From assembly GCF_900110995.1 (NCBI RefSeq), contig NZ_FOJF01000003.1, positions 372,001 through 436,000 of the forward strand: a stretch of 64,000 nucleotides of DNA. Direction: 5' to 3'. The DNA is from Chitinophaga sp. YR573. GTDB lineage: Bacteria > Bacteroidota > Bacteroidia > Chitinophagales > Chitinophagaceae. Position numbers and translations under genes: made by a program. The first letter of the stretch is position 1. The number at the start of each line of letters is the position of its first letter. Below are positions 1-9,544 of the stretch, piece by piece. The notes under the pieces were generated by a model. The model saw only the letters and a list, made by a program, of their open reading frames with translations, was not told where the DNA came from and did not search any database.

Positions 1-3000
1 TTCATTTTAATGCTTATTGCCTCTCTGTATGTTAGTGCAAACGTAGCAGCGCAGAGCAAAGTGTCTATGTCAGTTAAAGACGAAGACCTGTCAAAAGTAT
101 TGGCGCTTGCAGAAAAACAAACCGGGTATGTTTTCTTCTTTGATGAAAAACTGCTGTCTATCGCCAAACCGGTGACAATTACAGCCAAAGACTTACCGTT
201 ATTGAAGTTTCTTGACCTGCTCTTTAAGGAACAACCTTTAAAGTACACGCTTAGGAACACCTCCGTCACACTTTCAATGAAGGAACGCAATGATTTGGTT
301 TTGCAGGAAAACAATATCGTCAATACCCTGATGGTAGTAAAGGGGATTATTGCCGATGCGGATGGTAAACCACTGCCTGGTGTATCAGTAAGACTGAAGC
401 CATTAACAATTGGCACATTTACCAATGAAGATGGGGTATTTATATTATCGAATATACCACAGGGTACTTATATGCTGGAAATGTCCAGTATCGGGTACTC
501 CACCATCAGTAGAAAACTGATCGTATCCGATAAGCCGGTAGAACTGGCCTTCACGCTCCAGCGGGAGGTGATAGAACAAAAAGAAGTAGTTATCTCTACT
601 GGTTACTCGGTTAAAAAACCCGGAGAGCTAACCGGGGCTGTACAGAAAATATCGGGAGATGAAATCAGAAGGGGCATTACCTCTTCCGATCCTGCATCTT
701 TACTGAAAGGAAGAGCAGCGGGTCTGTATATTTCCGAACAGAATGCCGCCGATCCAACCAGCAGTGGCGGACAAATATTTGTAAGAGGGCAGAGCAGTGT
801 AGCAGGCGTTGGTGTAGATCAGATCAATGAGTTTGTAATACCTGCACTCAACTATGGGCCACTTATTGTTTTGGATGGAGTAATTATGCCCAATCAAAAC
901 CTGAAAGAGCTGGTTACGCCGCAGGAAATTCAGGACATCATTATACTGAAAGATGCAGCAGCTACTGCAATCTATGGATCAAGAGCAGCAGCGGGCGTAT
1001 TAGTGGTCACCACTAAAAGAGGGAATAACGCAAAAACAAGAATAAGCGCCGATGTGAAATATGGTGTTAATCAGCCTAACCGGGGTCGTATAAAGTACCT
1101 GAACGGCCCTCAGCTTTTTGACTTACAAAAACGATTCTATACCGAAGATTATTCGCAGAACAACGCCAGCTTATCTTCCATGTTCCCCACATTGGATAAT
1201 TACCTGGCATATCGCCTGCCAACACAAGCGCAGGTAAATAATTCTTACGATTGGGCGAAATACGCTTTTATAACCAGTAATACCACAGAAGCAAACCTGT
1301 CTGCCAGCGGAGGAAATGACCGCACCAAATACTATATGGGTGGTTCGTACTACAATGAGCAAGCTACCGGTGTCCTTAATAGTTTGATCAGAAAAACCTT
1401 CCGGCTGAACCTCGAAAGTCGTTTAACAGACAGGGTTACAGCCACAGTATCTATTAATGGCATTATGAATGATGGTCGCCGGGACCAGGGTAATGCTATT
1501 GATAACATTCAAACCTTTGTTCCATGGGCAAACCCATATGGTGCGAATGGCGTTGTTACAAAGGCGCTTGAATTTAAAATGGGAGGTACACAGCAGATCA
1601 CTGACAATCCGCTATTCAGCAGGCAATATAATTTTTCAAAAAGGCAGTCACAATTGTTTTTTGGATCTTTTAAATTAGACTATAAAATTACTGATTGGCT
1701 GAGTATTTCCAGTACTAACTCAGGTAATCTTAATTATAGCAAAAATACCCAATATACAGATGTGAGAACTTATAACGGTGGTAGTTCCTTTTTTGCCCCA
1801 CAGGGATTTTTAGGTACTGCCAGCAGCAACCTCATGTCTTACCTCACTTCTAACCAGTTGACCTTTAACAGGAATATTGGCAAACATATGTTTCGTGCCC
1901 TGGCCGGTATGGAATTCGGACAAACCACTGTTGAGGACATACTTGTAAATGTAAATCATGTGCGTGCGGGTTACCCGGTTATTTCTCTGGGGAGGGAAAT
2001 AGGTGGTGCGGCGGATTTATCGATCTATGGTATCCCCATTACCAAAGCGGGTAATATCGAGGGAGGAAAGGATATAAAGGCCATTTATTCCTGGTTTGGT
2101 GAAGCTGGATATACTTATAAAGGCCGGTACAGCTTAAGCGCTTCAGTACGCAGGGATGCATCCAGCAGCTTTGGCCGTGATAATCGCTATGGTACTTTCT
2201 ATTCCGGAGGTGGCGCCTGGGTCGCCAGCAACGAAGAATTTCTCCGGAATGTAAAATGGATCAGTTACTTAAAGCTACGCGCCAACTATGGAACCAGTGG
2301 CTCCCAGCTTGGTGATAATTTTCTTACAAGAACGTTGTATGATCCCAGATATACATACAGCGGCGCTGGTGCGGCCACAATTTCAGTATTAGGTAATCCA
2401 GACCTGCGATGGGAAGTAACCAAATCATGGAGTGCCGGTGTTGACATGGAGTTCTTCAAACGTTTAACCGCAACAGTGGATCTCTATAAACGCCGCTCTC
2501 AGGATCTGTTACAGAAGGTGTTGCTGCCAGCTTTGTCCGGCTTTCCTTCACAATGGCAGAATGCAGCCACGGTAGATAATAAAGGCATAGAACTGGTGCT
2601 GAATTCTCAGAATATAAACAAGTCTAATTTCTCCTGGAGTACCTCTTTCAACATCAGCTTTAACAGGAATCGGATTGTTAACGTAGCCAATGATTCATTG
2701 AGGCAGGGATATTATTCACAGAACAGTTACTATCTTTTTAAAGGAGATGATATCAACGCATTAAAAGCTGTGAAGTACGCTGGTGTAGATCCGCAATCCG
2801 GAAAGCCCAGGTTTGAAAAACTGATCTTCGATGCAAAGGGTAATAAAGTGGGGGTGGAGTATGTAAATACAATTGCGGAAGTGGATGCCGCTTCAGATAG
2901 CAGGCAGTTGCAAACAATCGGTTCTTTCCAGCCAAGATTCTATGGTGGTATCACCAACAACTTTACCTACAAGCAATTTTCGTTGAGCGTTTTAATCACT

Positions 3001-3444
3001 TTTGCATTCAAATATACGATCACCGATAGCTATGCCGCAGCTTTCCAGGTAGCCAATATTGATCAGTATAACCAGATTGCCTACACTAAAAATCAGATTC
3101 CCTGGACAACACCCGGGCAGACCAATGCTACTGAGCCGGCACTTTACTATCAGGCAACTACCGACTATTTGGGATCAAGCAAATATATGCATGATGCGAG
3201 TAACGCCTCGCTTCGTAATGTTCGGTTAAGTTATGATTTGCCGCAATCGCTAATCAACCGTATGAAGTTATCAAACTTCACGGTGTATGCCAGTGGCGAT
3301 AATTTGTATACGCTCTACAATAAACATATAGTTGCCTCCAGTCCTGAAGGACCTTCTGTGGGTGACGCACAGAACTTTGGCAATTCAGGCGGCCCGTTAA
3401 GCATTCCACGACGGTATGTATTTGGATTACAGGTAACATTTTAA
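1..3444 (+). CDS. SusC/RagA-type TonB-dependent outer membrane receptor, 5' end outside window
   Basis: Outer membrane beta-barrel importer that works with a SusD lipoprotein to take up glycans or peptides. The frame is open to the left edge, and the first in-window ATG (10) lies inside what reads as a signal peptide ending near AQS, so the true start is upstream. Visible domains in order: STN domain (about residues 17-85), carboxypeptidase-regulatory-like domain (about 110-190, with PLPGVSVRLK), TonB plug (about 195-335, SusC signature near ISTGYSVKKPGELTGAV) and a long barrel ending in an aromatic-rich strand (VFGLQVTF). About 1144 residues are present, normal for the family. The SusD gene follows directly. 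The presence of an STN domain suggests signalling to a FecR/sigma pair that is not visible here. Substrate unknown. Confidence 0.93.
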   Translation, partial: FILMLIASLYVSANVAAQSKVSMSVKDEDLSKVLALAEKQTGYVFFFDEKLLSIAKPVTITAKDLPLLKFLDLLFKEQPLKYTLRNTSVTLSMKERNDLVLQENNIVNTLMVVKGIIADADGKPLPGVSVRLKPLTIGTFTNEDGVFILSNIPQGTYMLEMSSIGYSTISRKLIVSDKPVELAFTLQREVIEQKEVVISTGYSVKKPGELTGAVQKISGDEIRRGITSSDPASLLKGRAAGLYISEQNAADPTSSGGQIFVRGQSSVAGVGVDQINEFVIPALNYGPLIVLDGVIMPNQNLKELVTPQEIQDIIILKDAAATAIYGSRAAAGVLVVTTKRGNNAKTRISADVKYGVNQPNRGRIKYLNGPQLFDLQKRFYTEDYSQNNASLSSMFPTLDNYLAYRLPTQAQVNNSYDWAKYAFITSNTTEANLSASGGNDRTKYYMGGSYYNEQATGVLNSLIRKTFRLNLESRLTDRVTATVSINGIMNDGRRDQGNAIDNIQTFVPWANPYGANGVVTKALEFKMGGTQQITDNPLFSRQYNFSKRQSQLFFGSFKLDYKITDWLSISSTNSGNLNYSKNTQYTDVRTYNGGSSFFAPQGFLGTASSNLMSYLTSNQLTFNRNIGKHMFRALAGMEFGQTTVEDILVNVNHVRAGYPVISLGREIGGAADLSIYGIPITKAGNIEGGKDIKAIYSWFGEAGYTYKGRYSLSASVRRDASSSFGRDNRYGTFYSGGGAWVASNEEFLRNVKWISYLKLRANYGTSGSQLGDNFLTRTLYDPRYTYSGAGAATISVLGNPDLRWEVTKSWSAGVDMEFFKRLTATVDLYKRRSQDLLQKVLLPALSGFPSQWQNAATVDNKGIELVLNSQNINKSNFSWSTSFNISFNRNRIVNVANDSLRQGYYSQNSYYLFKGDDINALKAVKYAGVDPQSGKPRFEKLIFDAKGNKVGVEYVNTIAEVDAASDSRQLQTIGSFQPRFYGGITNNFTYKQFSLSVLITFAFKYTITDSYAAAFQVANIDQYNQIAYTKNQIPWTTPGQTNATEPALYYQATTDYLGSSKYMHDASNASLRNVRLSYDLPQSLINRMKLSNFTVYASGDNLYTLYNKHIVASSPEGPSVGDAQNFGNSGGPLSIPRRYVFGLQVTF

Positions 3445-3465
3445 TTGAAAGCTAAAAGTATTAAA

Positions 3466-4929
3466 ATGAAAAATTACGCTATCATATTTTTAATCATTCT
3501 CGCCACAATGGGCTGCGATAAAAAGATTGATGAAATCAGCCCGCTGATTAAAATTGATAAGGATGGGGAATTGTCCTCTGCCGCCGGGATTGTAGAAGCC
3601 ACAGTAGGCAATTATTCCTTGTTGCGCGAAAATTCCAATGCGTCTTACGATGAACCATTGGTAAACTTATCCGAAAGCCGTGGTAACAATGTAACCTTGC
3701 GGATTTTCGGCCCTGCAGAAAAAACGACTGATGGGTTCTTCTATCAAAACAGTAACAGCCCTACTCTCGGTTTCAGTAATGACTTTTATCGTGGCTCCTA
3801 CCAGTTAATTGTAAGCATCAATACTACTTTGGAAGGGATCGCTGATTTCGAGAAAACAAGTCTCGCCTCATCACCAGAAGCCGACCAGAATAGTGTGTTG
3901 TATGCGAAAGGCGAAAATCATTTCCTGAGGGCGCTTACCTACTTTAATCTGATCAGGTTATACGGTAAGCCTTACTATCAGAATGCTGCAAGCAGTACGG
4001 GTGTTGCGTTAAAAAAGACAAGTGATTTAAAAGAGATACCTGCACCATCTACTGTTAAGGAAGTGTATGATTATATCACAGAAGAATTGAAAATAGCTGC
4101 GCAATTGATGAAAACCCCCGTGGTAAAAACAAACAGCTTTGCCAGCAAAGAGGCTGCATGGGCATTGTTATCAAGGGTGTATCTGTATATGGGCGGTAAC
4201 ATGACGAGTCCGGACGCTACTTATAACCAGGCAGCCATAACTTATGCAGACAGTGCATTGACTCAAAATGGAGGAAAATTAGCGTTGCTGCAGGGGAACG
4301 ACTATAAAAACCTGTTTGCTGATGACCAGGATGGATCTATTGGCCGCGCTAATTTCGCCTCCAATAAAGAAATCATCTTTGCCTTCGACAACATGACAGG
4401 CAATACCCGCATCGGCATTCTCTATAACTATGATCCAACGTACGGTCTGGGAGGGATTTTTATGCCCTCCTCAGATCTTAAACAATTGTTCGTAGCACAG
4501 GATATCCGCAGTGATTTTTTTAGGGTTAATACTGCAACGGGACTCACCGAGACCACTAAATTACTGGTCTTGCTTAATCAGCTCCTCACCCGCGCTCCCA
4601 ACATCTTTTTACGTACCGGTGAATTGTACCTGAATAGGGCTGAAGCCTATGCTAAAATGAAGAATTACGCTATGGCCAGGGCCGACCTCAGCACAATCCA
4701 TACACGTGCAGGACTGCCCGAATCGGACATCGCCAGCATCGCTGATCAGGACCTGCTGATCGCTATTCTCCAGGAAAGGCGTATGGAGCTTGCCTTTGAA
4801 GGACATGCCGGATATGATTATTTCCGCAATGGATTGCCAATGATCCGGAAGGCTGCCGACAACAATGGGAAAGAGTTGATTATTCAACCTGATGATCCCA
4901 AAGTGGTGTTGACCATCCCAAACTTCTAA
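3466..4929 (+). CDS. SusD/RagB-family substrate-binding lipoprotein
   Basis: Surface lipoprotein that caps the SusC channel encoded just upstream (21-base gap). I chose ATG 3466 over the in-frame TTG at 3445, because it starts directly at a lipoprotein signal (MKNYAIIFLIILATMGC, lipobox ATMGC). SusD features: helical TPR-like core with the conserved FLRALTYFNLIRLYG stretch near residue 150 and the C-terminal ELYLNRAEAYAKMKNY / ILQERRMELAFEGHAGYDYFR blocks. At about 487 residues it is at the short end of the family, and the C-terminus is abrupt (VVLTIPNF). The linked thioredoxin gene downstream is a frequent companion of SusCD pairs of peptide or protein-degradation type in Chitinophaga-like genomes; a substrate cannot be read from sequence. 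Confidence 0.93.
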   Translation: MKNYAIIFLIILATMGCDKKIDEISPLIKIDKDGELSSAAGIVEATVGNYSLLRENSNASYDEPLVNLSESRGNNVTLRIFGPAEKTTDGFFYQNSNSPTLGFSNDFYRGSYQLIVSINTTLEGIADFEKTSLASSPEADQNSVLYAKGENHFLRALTYFNLIRLYGKPYYQNAASSTGVALKKTSDLKEIPAPSTVKEVYDYITEELKIAAQLMKTPVVKTNSFASKEAAWALLSRVYLYMGGNMTSPDATYNQAAITYADSALTQNGGKLALLQGNDYKNLFADDQDGSIGRANFASNKEIIFAFDNMTGNTRIGILYNYDPTYGLGGIFMPSSDLKQLFVAQDIRSDFFRVNTATGLTETTKLLVLLNQLLTRAPNIFLRTGELYLNRAEAYAKMKNYAMARADLSTIHTRAGLPESDIASIADQDLLIAILQERRMELAFEGHAGYDYFRNGLPMIRKAADNNGKELIIQPDDPKVVLTIPNF

Positions 4930-5021
4930 GGGACATTATTTACGGTAAACCTCTTTTGATAGAAGCTCACGGGCTTCTACATGATATCTTTTTGCATTTC
5001 AAATTTCAAAATCCAACAAAA

Positions 5022-6155
5022 ATGAGTTACAGTTTGAAGATTTCGAGAACCTTGGGTCTGACCTTTCTTTCCATCCTTTGTTTTACGCTTGTTTCATTGG
5101 GGCAGGAAAAAGCCAGATTATTTGTGGGCGACAAAGCACCTGAACTTCGCTACGGAAAATGGTTAAAAGGAACACCTGTTAAGCAGTATGAGAAGGGGCG
5201 TCTTTACCTCTTCGAATTCTGGGCTACCTGGTGCGGGCCCTGTATTGCATCTATGCCCCATCTTTCAGAATTTGCCCGGGAACATAAAAAAGAAGCGACC
5301 ATCATTGCTGTGAATATTTGGGAAAAAACCGGTGACAAACCATATGAATCTTCCCTTCCAAAAGTCAGCAAATTTGTAAAGGGTATAGGCAACAAAATGG
5401 ACTTCAATGTTATCACTGACAGCAAAGACGAGTTTATGGGAAATGAATGGATGAAAGCTGCCGGACAAGGTGGTATTCCCTGTTCATTTATGGTGAAGGA
5501 TGGTATCATACTGTGGATAGGTCATCCAATTGAACTGGATTCTGTGGTAAACGTTGTAATGTCTGGTCATTACGATGTCGCCGCTACAAAAAAGGCGTTA
5601 CAGGAAAAAAATGAACAGTCAGATTCCGCAGCGCTACCTTTCCAAAACCTATATAAAGCTTACGAAAAAGCTATCGCTGACAAGCAATTTGACAGGGCTT
5701 ATCAGCTCCTTGATTCAGGTATTGCTATCATGCCTAACTTTGCCGGAACACTTGGTTTTTTTAAGTTCAATACTATGATCGAATATGGAAACGAAGATAC
5801 AGCAATGGCTTTTGTAAGACCATGGCAAGCTACCAAGCCTGGATATGTAGGTTCTACAGCAGCTGTTATTGCCAGGAAAAAGGGCTTGAAGAAATCAACT
5901 TACGGTTATGCCTTAGAGTTATTGAATGCACAACTGGAAGTGGCCCAGTTTCCAGCATCTATGGTTTACGAGGAAATGGCCGGTGCATATGCAAATATGA
6001 ATGATTACAAAAGCGCTGTGCAATACCAGGAGAAGGCAATTGCAACTGCCAGACAGCTGCTGAAGGAAGGTAAATTCGCTGGTTTCATTATGGAAGATAC
6101 CATTAAAGAATCTGAAAAGAAACTTGCTGATTATAAAAAGATGGAAGTAAAATAA
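5022..6155 (+). CDS. TlpA-like thioredoxin-fold protein with C-terminal TPR-like region
   Basis: Predicted exported thiol-disulfide protein. ATG 5022 is preferred over the upstream in-frame start at 4956, because it begins a signal peptide (about 28 residues, ending near VSLGQ). The thioredoxin/AhpC-TSA domain (about residues 30-170) holds the redox motif WCGPC in the context FEFWATWCGPCIASMPHL, with a cis-Pro-like GGIPCSFMV further on. The remaining 200 residues are helical and TPR-like (YEEMAGAYANMNDYKSAVQYQEKAI). It is the third gene after the SusC/SusD pair, separated by about 90 bases, and ends at a hairpin. Such TlpA-like proteins commonly accompany SusCD loci. The partner of its redox centre is not known. 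Confidence 0.88.
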   Translation: MSYSLKISRTLGLTFLSILCFTLVSLGQEKARLFVGDKAPELRYGKWLKGTPVKQYEKGRLYLFEFWATWCGPCIASMPHLSEFAREHKKEATIIAVNIWEKTGDKPYESSLPKVSKFVKGIGNKMDFNVITDSKDEFMGNEWMKAAGQGGIPCSFMVKDGIILWIGHPIELDSVVNVVMSGHYDVAATKKALQEKNEQSDSAALPFQNLYKAYEKAIADKQFDRAYQLLDSGIAIMPNFAGTLGFFKFNTMIEYGNEDTAMAFVRPWQATKPGYVGSTAAVIARKKGLKKSTYGYALELLNAQLEVAQFPASMVYEEMAGAYANMNDYKSAVQYQEKAIATARQLLKEGKFAGFIMEDTIKESEKKLADYKKMEVK

Positions 6156-6179
6156 CAGGATACTATGGCTTAGTGTAAT

Positions 6180-6222
6180 ATGAACAATTTAGGGCTCCCC
6201 ATCAGGAGACCTAAGTTGTTCA
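6180..6222. terminator. Hairpin terminator between convergent genes
   Basis: Inverted repeat ATGAACAAnTTAGG...CCTAAnTTGTTCAT with a second small CTCC/GGAG pairing in the loop. It lies 24 bases after the TlpA-like gene and before the oppositely oriented lipoprotein gene, so it can serve both directions. Confidence 0.7.
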
Positions 6223-6259
6223 TCCTTTATTGTATCAAACGAAATGAATTTACTGAAAA

Positions 6260-6859
6260 TCAACTCTTCCTAATCCAGGATTGCTGTAAATCGAGATTAA
6301 TAGCTCCAATGAATACTCTATTGCTATTCCTTTCCACAAATTTGTTAACATCATTGATCATTTTTTTGCTGAGCTTGGGTACGAATTTAGCCCAGGTATA
6401 AAAAATAAAGTAATCATATTGGCTTAATGTTTTTTCATCAGGCCAGACTCCTGTTATTGGAACTAATGGAGCTAACAGCTTTTGTACTGTAATCTTTTTA
6501 CTAATCATTACAGAGGTATCATTTCCCCGGTCATTCAAAGAGTCGAGATACCGTATAGTTGACCATGGGCAGGTGCGATCGGCAAAAATATTTACCTGAT
6601 CCTTATTGAAGATCAAAATAGCCGGAAGATGATTGACTATTGTATCAGTGAAAAAAACTAGATTTTTCTCATCTTTTGCAACAAAGAGCGTATTGTATTC
6701 TGCTTTTTCATTTAATGCAAAGCTTTTCACAGTTATTGAATCTTCATATTTGAGCTTTTTAATGTCCCCTGTTATATAGAGAATGGGAGTACAGCCATAC
6801 TGCAGCAGGAGAATTGAAAGTACCTGAAGAAGATGCTTTGGCCTTAAGGAAAAAAGCAT
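6260..6859 (-). CDS. Unknown exported protein, possible lipoprotein
   Basis: Not recognised at family level. 199 residues; the N-terminus has a basic start and a hydrophobic stretch ending in QYGCTPILY, compatible with a lipoprotein signal peptide cleaved before Cys at about residue 23. The body has a fold reminiscent of thioredoxin-like Bacteroidota proteins (HLPAILIFNKDQVNIFADRTCPW), and an aromatic segment YDYFIFYTWAKFVPKLSKKMI near residue 150. It follows a second small exported protein on the same strand, separated by a hairpin, so joint transcription is uncertain. No catalytic residues can be assigned. Confidence 0.6.
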   Translation of the reverse strand: MLFSLRPKHLLQVLSILLLQYGCTPILYITGDIKKLKYEDSITVKSFALNEKAEYNTLFVAKDEKNLVFFTDTIVNHLPAILIFNKDQVNIFADRTCPWSTIRYLDSLNDRGNDTSVMISKKITVQKLLAPLVPITGVWPDEKTLSQYDYFIFYTWAKFVPKLSKKMINDVNKFVERNSNRVFIGAINLDLQQSWIRKS

Positions 6860-6879
6860 AAGATTGTATTATAATTAAT

Positions 6880-6905
6880 TGGGGCAGAGTGTAACCTCCG
6901 CCCCA
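6880..6905 (-). terminator. Hairpin after the 164-residue exported protein gene
   Basis: GGGGC...GCCCC stem with an additional GAG/CTC pairing, in the 57-base gap downstream of the minus-strand gene ending at 6917. The T-run is weak, so it may only attenuate transcription into the next gene. Confidence 0.5.
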
Positions 6906-6916
6906 TCTGAAAAAAT

Positions 6917-7408
6917 TTAATTTGTAGTAGTCTGTAACCTTACTGTACCAAATGGGGATGCACTATAATCAACAGTATAAGTTCCGGGAAGAAGTGTAAT
7001 AGAACTTTTACCGAATGCCTTTGCTACTTGTGTTGATAAGCTAATGCTCTCATCATCATCTATCTGTATAGCAGTCAGATCTTCGCCAGAGGAAAAGAAA
7101 GGATGTAAATCTTCTTGAAATTCAAGTTCAAGATCATTGTTCTCAAATAATGTTCCAATAGTTACTGCATATCCAGGTGTTACACTAATAGTAACATCAC
7201 AAATGCCAAGACCTCTCTGGCAATCTCTCTTAGGCCGGTAAGGCTTAGCCGATATAGTTACTTTGATAGGGAAATTTTTTATTTCATGAGATTTACTTTT
7301 AGAACTTTTACTTGCTTTATGGTCTGTAATCTCATGGTTAAATCCTTGTGCATTTACATTTAACAATATTGAAACAAAGGCTAACAGAAAAATAATTGTC
7401 TTTTTCAT
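6917..7408 (-). CDS. Unknown secreted protein (164 aa)
   Basis: The start was moved to ATG 7408 because this gives a clean signal peptide (MKKTIIFLLAFVSILLNVNAQG); the longer frame to 7468 adds a non-secretory leader. The mature protein has a Ser/Lys/His-rich linker (DHKASKSSKSKSHEIK), then a beta-rich stretch with two cysteines (KRDCQRGLGICDVTI) that could form a disulfide, and a C-terminal LPGTYTVDYSASPFGTVRL pattern typical of beta-sandwich surface proteins. No family was recognised. It is transcribed away from the metallopeptidase gene across a 276-base gap. Confidence 0.6.
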   Translation of the reverse strand: MKKTIIFLLAFVSILLNVNAQGFNHEITDHKASKSSKSKSHEIKNFPIKVTISAKPYRPKRDCQRGLGICDVTISVTPGYAVTIGTLFENNDLELEFQEDLHPFFSSGEDLTAIQIDDDESISLSTQVAKAFGKSSITLLPGTYTVDYSASPFGTVRLQTTTN

Positions 7409-7684
7409 TTTGAGGATTTTGGGTTTAGAAATATATTTTGCTGGAGGTAAAACCGGCCGGGTTACCAAACAAGTATAAACGCACTATCTGAACGTTTTAT
7501 TATTTTTACTTTATAAATTTAGATTGTCCCAACTATCGTAAGGTCTTTTTTATGACGCCCTGAAATGTACAACAGTTCATTCAGAGTTAAAATCGTACCT
7601 ATACCTATTAATATATAGGTAAAGTTATCCAGTTTTTCTTGTCACTTTAGCCCTGAAATATTCCCTCAAATTAAAACCTAAATT

Positions 7685-8467
7685 ATGCAGATGAAAACCA
7701 TGCACCTGTCGTGTGCAAATCCGGTATTAGCTATTGTATTATCCGTTTCCACCCTCTTATTCTCCTGTAAAAAAGAAGAAACCGTTACAAAACCACAGGT
7801 TACAGAGGGAGAGATTGCTTCCCTTACATCTTATCTCACTAACCAGGGATTTAAAGCTGAAGACATCCTGTTTAAAGACGGGAATTTTATAGTACAAGAT
7901 GACATTTTAATCTCCCGGGAAGATCTTGCAGCACGGATGAAGGATGAAAGCAATTCCGACGTGCCTCAAACAGAACAATGGAGAAGCCCGTATCGTGTTA
8001 ATAAGGACTACAACAACAATGTAAAGATTTACATTGAGCCATCTGTACCTGCCGCATGGAAGACTGCAGTAAAGGGTGCTGTTGCTAATTGGAATGCGGT
8101 AAATAATACCAGACTTAGTATGTCTATCGTTACAACCAAGGCCAATGCACATACCCGGGTATTTATGGGTTCTGAGGATGCCAACTGGGTTGCACGCGCT
8201 GTTCTGCCAACATCAAATGGCAAACCAGGCGTAAGTGTAGAAATTAACACGAAATTCAACAGCATGGCTGCCGATCAGAAGCTATTTGCTATTACACATG
8301 AATTTGGTCATACTGTTGGTTTTCTCCATACCGATCAGACCAATGGTATATTTATACCAGGCACTCCCAGTGTAGATGCCAAGTCTGTTATGAACTCATT
8401 CGTATTACCGTGGGCTGGATTTACAGCTGGTGATAAACTGGCCATTCAGCTCATCTATCCAATTTAG
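7685..8467 (+). CDS. HEIGH-type zinc metallopeptidase lipoprotein (M57-like)
   Basis: Predicted surface or periplasmic zinc protease. The N-terminus is a lipoprotein signal (LSVSTLLFSC, lipobox LFSC; ATG 7691 is an alternative start two codons in). The catalytic motif HEFGHTVGFLHTD at about residues 206-218 matches the HExxHxxGFxHTD signature of the dual-action HEIGH peptidase family (Pfam PF12388), with the first two His and a later His binding zinc and Glu acting as base. A downstream SVMNSFV resembles the Met-turn. Length (260) fits the family. It stands alone between a 276-base upstream gap and a very strong palindromic terminator. Substrate unknown; self-processing or prey protein digestion are possibilities only. 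Confidence 0.88.
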   Translation: MQMKTMHLSCANPVLAIVLSVSTLLFSCKKEETVTKPQVTEGEIASLTSYLTNQGFKAEDILFKDGNFIVQDDILISREDLAARMKDESNSDVPQTEQWRSPYRVNKDYNNNVKIYIEPSVPAAWKTAVKGAVANWNAVNNTRLSMSIVTTKANAHTRVFMGSEDANWVARAVLPTSNGKPGVSVEINTKFNSMAADQKLFAITHEFGHTVGFLHTDQTNGIFIPGTPSVDAKSVMNSFVLPWAGFTAGDKLAIQLIYPI

Positions 8468-8480
8468 TATAACGAAACAA

Positions 8481-8540
8481 TATAGAAAAATCAAAAGCCG
8501 TGTAAATCATATGATTTATACGGCTTTTGATTTTTCTATA
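8481..8540. terminator. 60-bp near-perfect palindrome, terminator
   Basis: Two 30-base arms with no loop and a single mismatched pair; it starts TATAGAAAAATCAAAAGCCG and ends with its complement. It begins 13 bases after the metallopeptidase stop codon. GC-rich AAAAGCCG/CGGCTTTT core with T-rich flanks fits a bidirectional intrinsic terminator. Confidence 0.85.
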
Positions 8541-8630
8541 TCTTGTTTGTAATCGGCGAATCTTTCCTTTCTCATCTAAATCAGGAGTAATCTATTTATT
8601 TGACGAATTTACCTGTTATTTTTGTGCATA

Positions 8631-8968
8631 ATGATAAAACCTGTACTTGCGGAAGAATTGAGAAAGTTACATAATCAGTTGTTAGATGGTAATATGTTTC
8701 CTGAATCTCTTCAAAAGGTCATAGAGATACTAAAGAAAAGTACTAGCTATTGGCCTTATAATCCTATATTCAGGAATTATCTTTATAACGCCTACCTGCT
8801 ATTGGAAGATAAAAGACTGCGAAAGCAGAGTTGTGTGAAACAATCAAGTTGTTTACGGATCATCTAATAGCAAAAGCCATCTATACGGAATGGCTTTTGA
8901 GTAATGGCGACCAGGAGAAATGCCATAATTCACCTCAAATCATTATTTCAGAATCTTTTACAGCATAA
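8631..8968 (+). pseudogene. Frameshifted small gene of unknown family
   Basis: From ATG 8631 the frame reads MIKPVLAEELRKLHNQLLDG... and ends at 8867 with an out-of-character tail. Around 8818-8822 a one-base shift gives a continuous helical sequence, KAELCETIKLFTDHLIAKAI then YTEWLLSNGDQEK, that runs to a stop at 8966-8968. The two parts together give a plausible helical protein of about 112 residues. I infer a single-base deletion or insertion near 8820; a sequencing error would look the same. No family recognised. It sits directly upstream of a decayed RhuM gene, so the whole stretch looks like eroding mobile or accessory DNA. Confidence 0.55.
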
Positions 8969-8971
8969 AGA

Positions 8972-9445
8972 ATGGAAAGTCAAATTATTATTTATCAATC
9001 CGAGGATGGCCAAACAAAAATTGAAACCCGTTTGGAAGAGGAAACAGTTTGGCTGACAATTGACCAGATGGCTGAATTGTTTCAGAAATCCCGTTCAACT
9101 ATAAATTAACATATATTGAATATTTATAAAGAGCAAGAACTTGAGTAGCAATCATCTAAGAGAAAAAACGGAATTTCCGATTTTTCTACAAAGCCTACTA
9201 ACTTTTATAATCTGGATGTGATTATCTCAGTTGGTTACAGGGTAAAAAGCCACCAAGGCACAAAAGATATACTACAACATGCGGGTACAGTAAGTCACCA
9301 ACAAGCTTTAAAAAAAGCCAGCGAAGAATATGAGAAGTTTAAGAAATTAAATAGAGATGAAATTAGTGAGACTGAAAAACATTTTATGAAGCAAATTGAG
9401 CAAACTATCCAAAAGCTTGACCCAAAGAAAAACAATCACGACTAG
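8972..9445 (+). pseudogene. Decayed RhuM-family virulence protein gene
   Basis: From ATG 8972 the reading is MESQIIIYQSEDGQTKIETR then LEEETVWLTIDQMAELFQ, the typical N-terminus of RhuM-like proteins (VWLT..QMAELF). A TAA at 9107 stands where the family has Glu (STIN*HILNIYKEQELE), and a TAG follows in the same frame. The frame then resumes ISDFSTKPTNFYNLDVIISVGYRVKS, the hallmark RhuM block. After HQGT it jumps to a C-terminal type segment (GTVSHQQALKKASEEYEKFK), so roughly 150-200 central residues are missing. Two nonsense codons plus an internal deletion make this a pseudogene. RhuM genes usually travel on mobile or pathogenicity islands. Confidence 0.8.
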
Positions 9446-9544
9446 ATAAGAGCGTCAAACAAAACATCAACACTAATCCCCCCACTGCGACTCGAACCTG
9501 ACTAAACTTTGATAATGAATATAGCATATCAAAACTCTAAAAAC

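Noticed and set aside
8617..8624. TATTTTTG as promoter of the frameshifted ORF at 8631
   Set aside because: Matches TAnnTTTG, but the upstream TTTG is only 14 bases away and the ATG follows within 6 bases; the gene is a pseudogene in any case.
9479..9503. Second tRNA 3'-end-like fragment (CTGCGACTCGAACCTGAC) near the tRNA-like element
   Set aside because: The T-loop resembles a tRNA but the putative T stem does not pair (TCAGG versus CGCAG) and no acceptor or D arm accompanies it. It might be an attachment-site scar, but there is not enough evidence.
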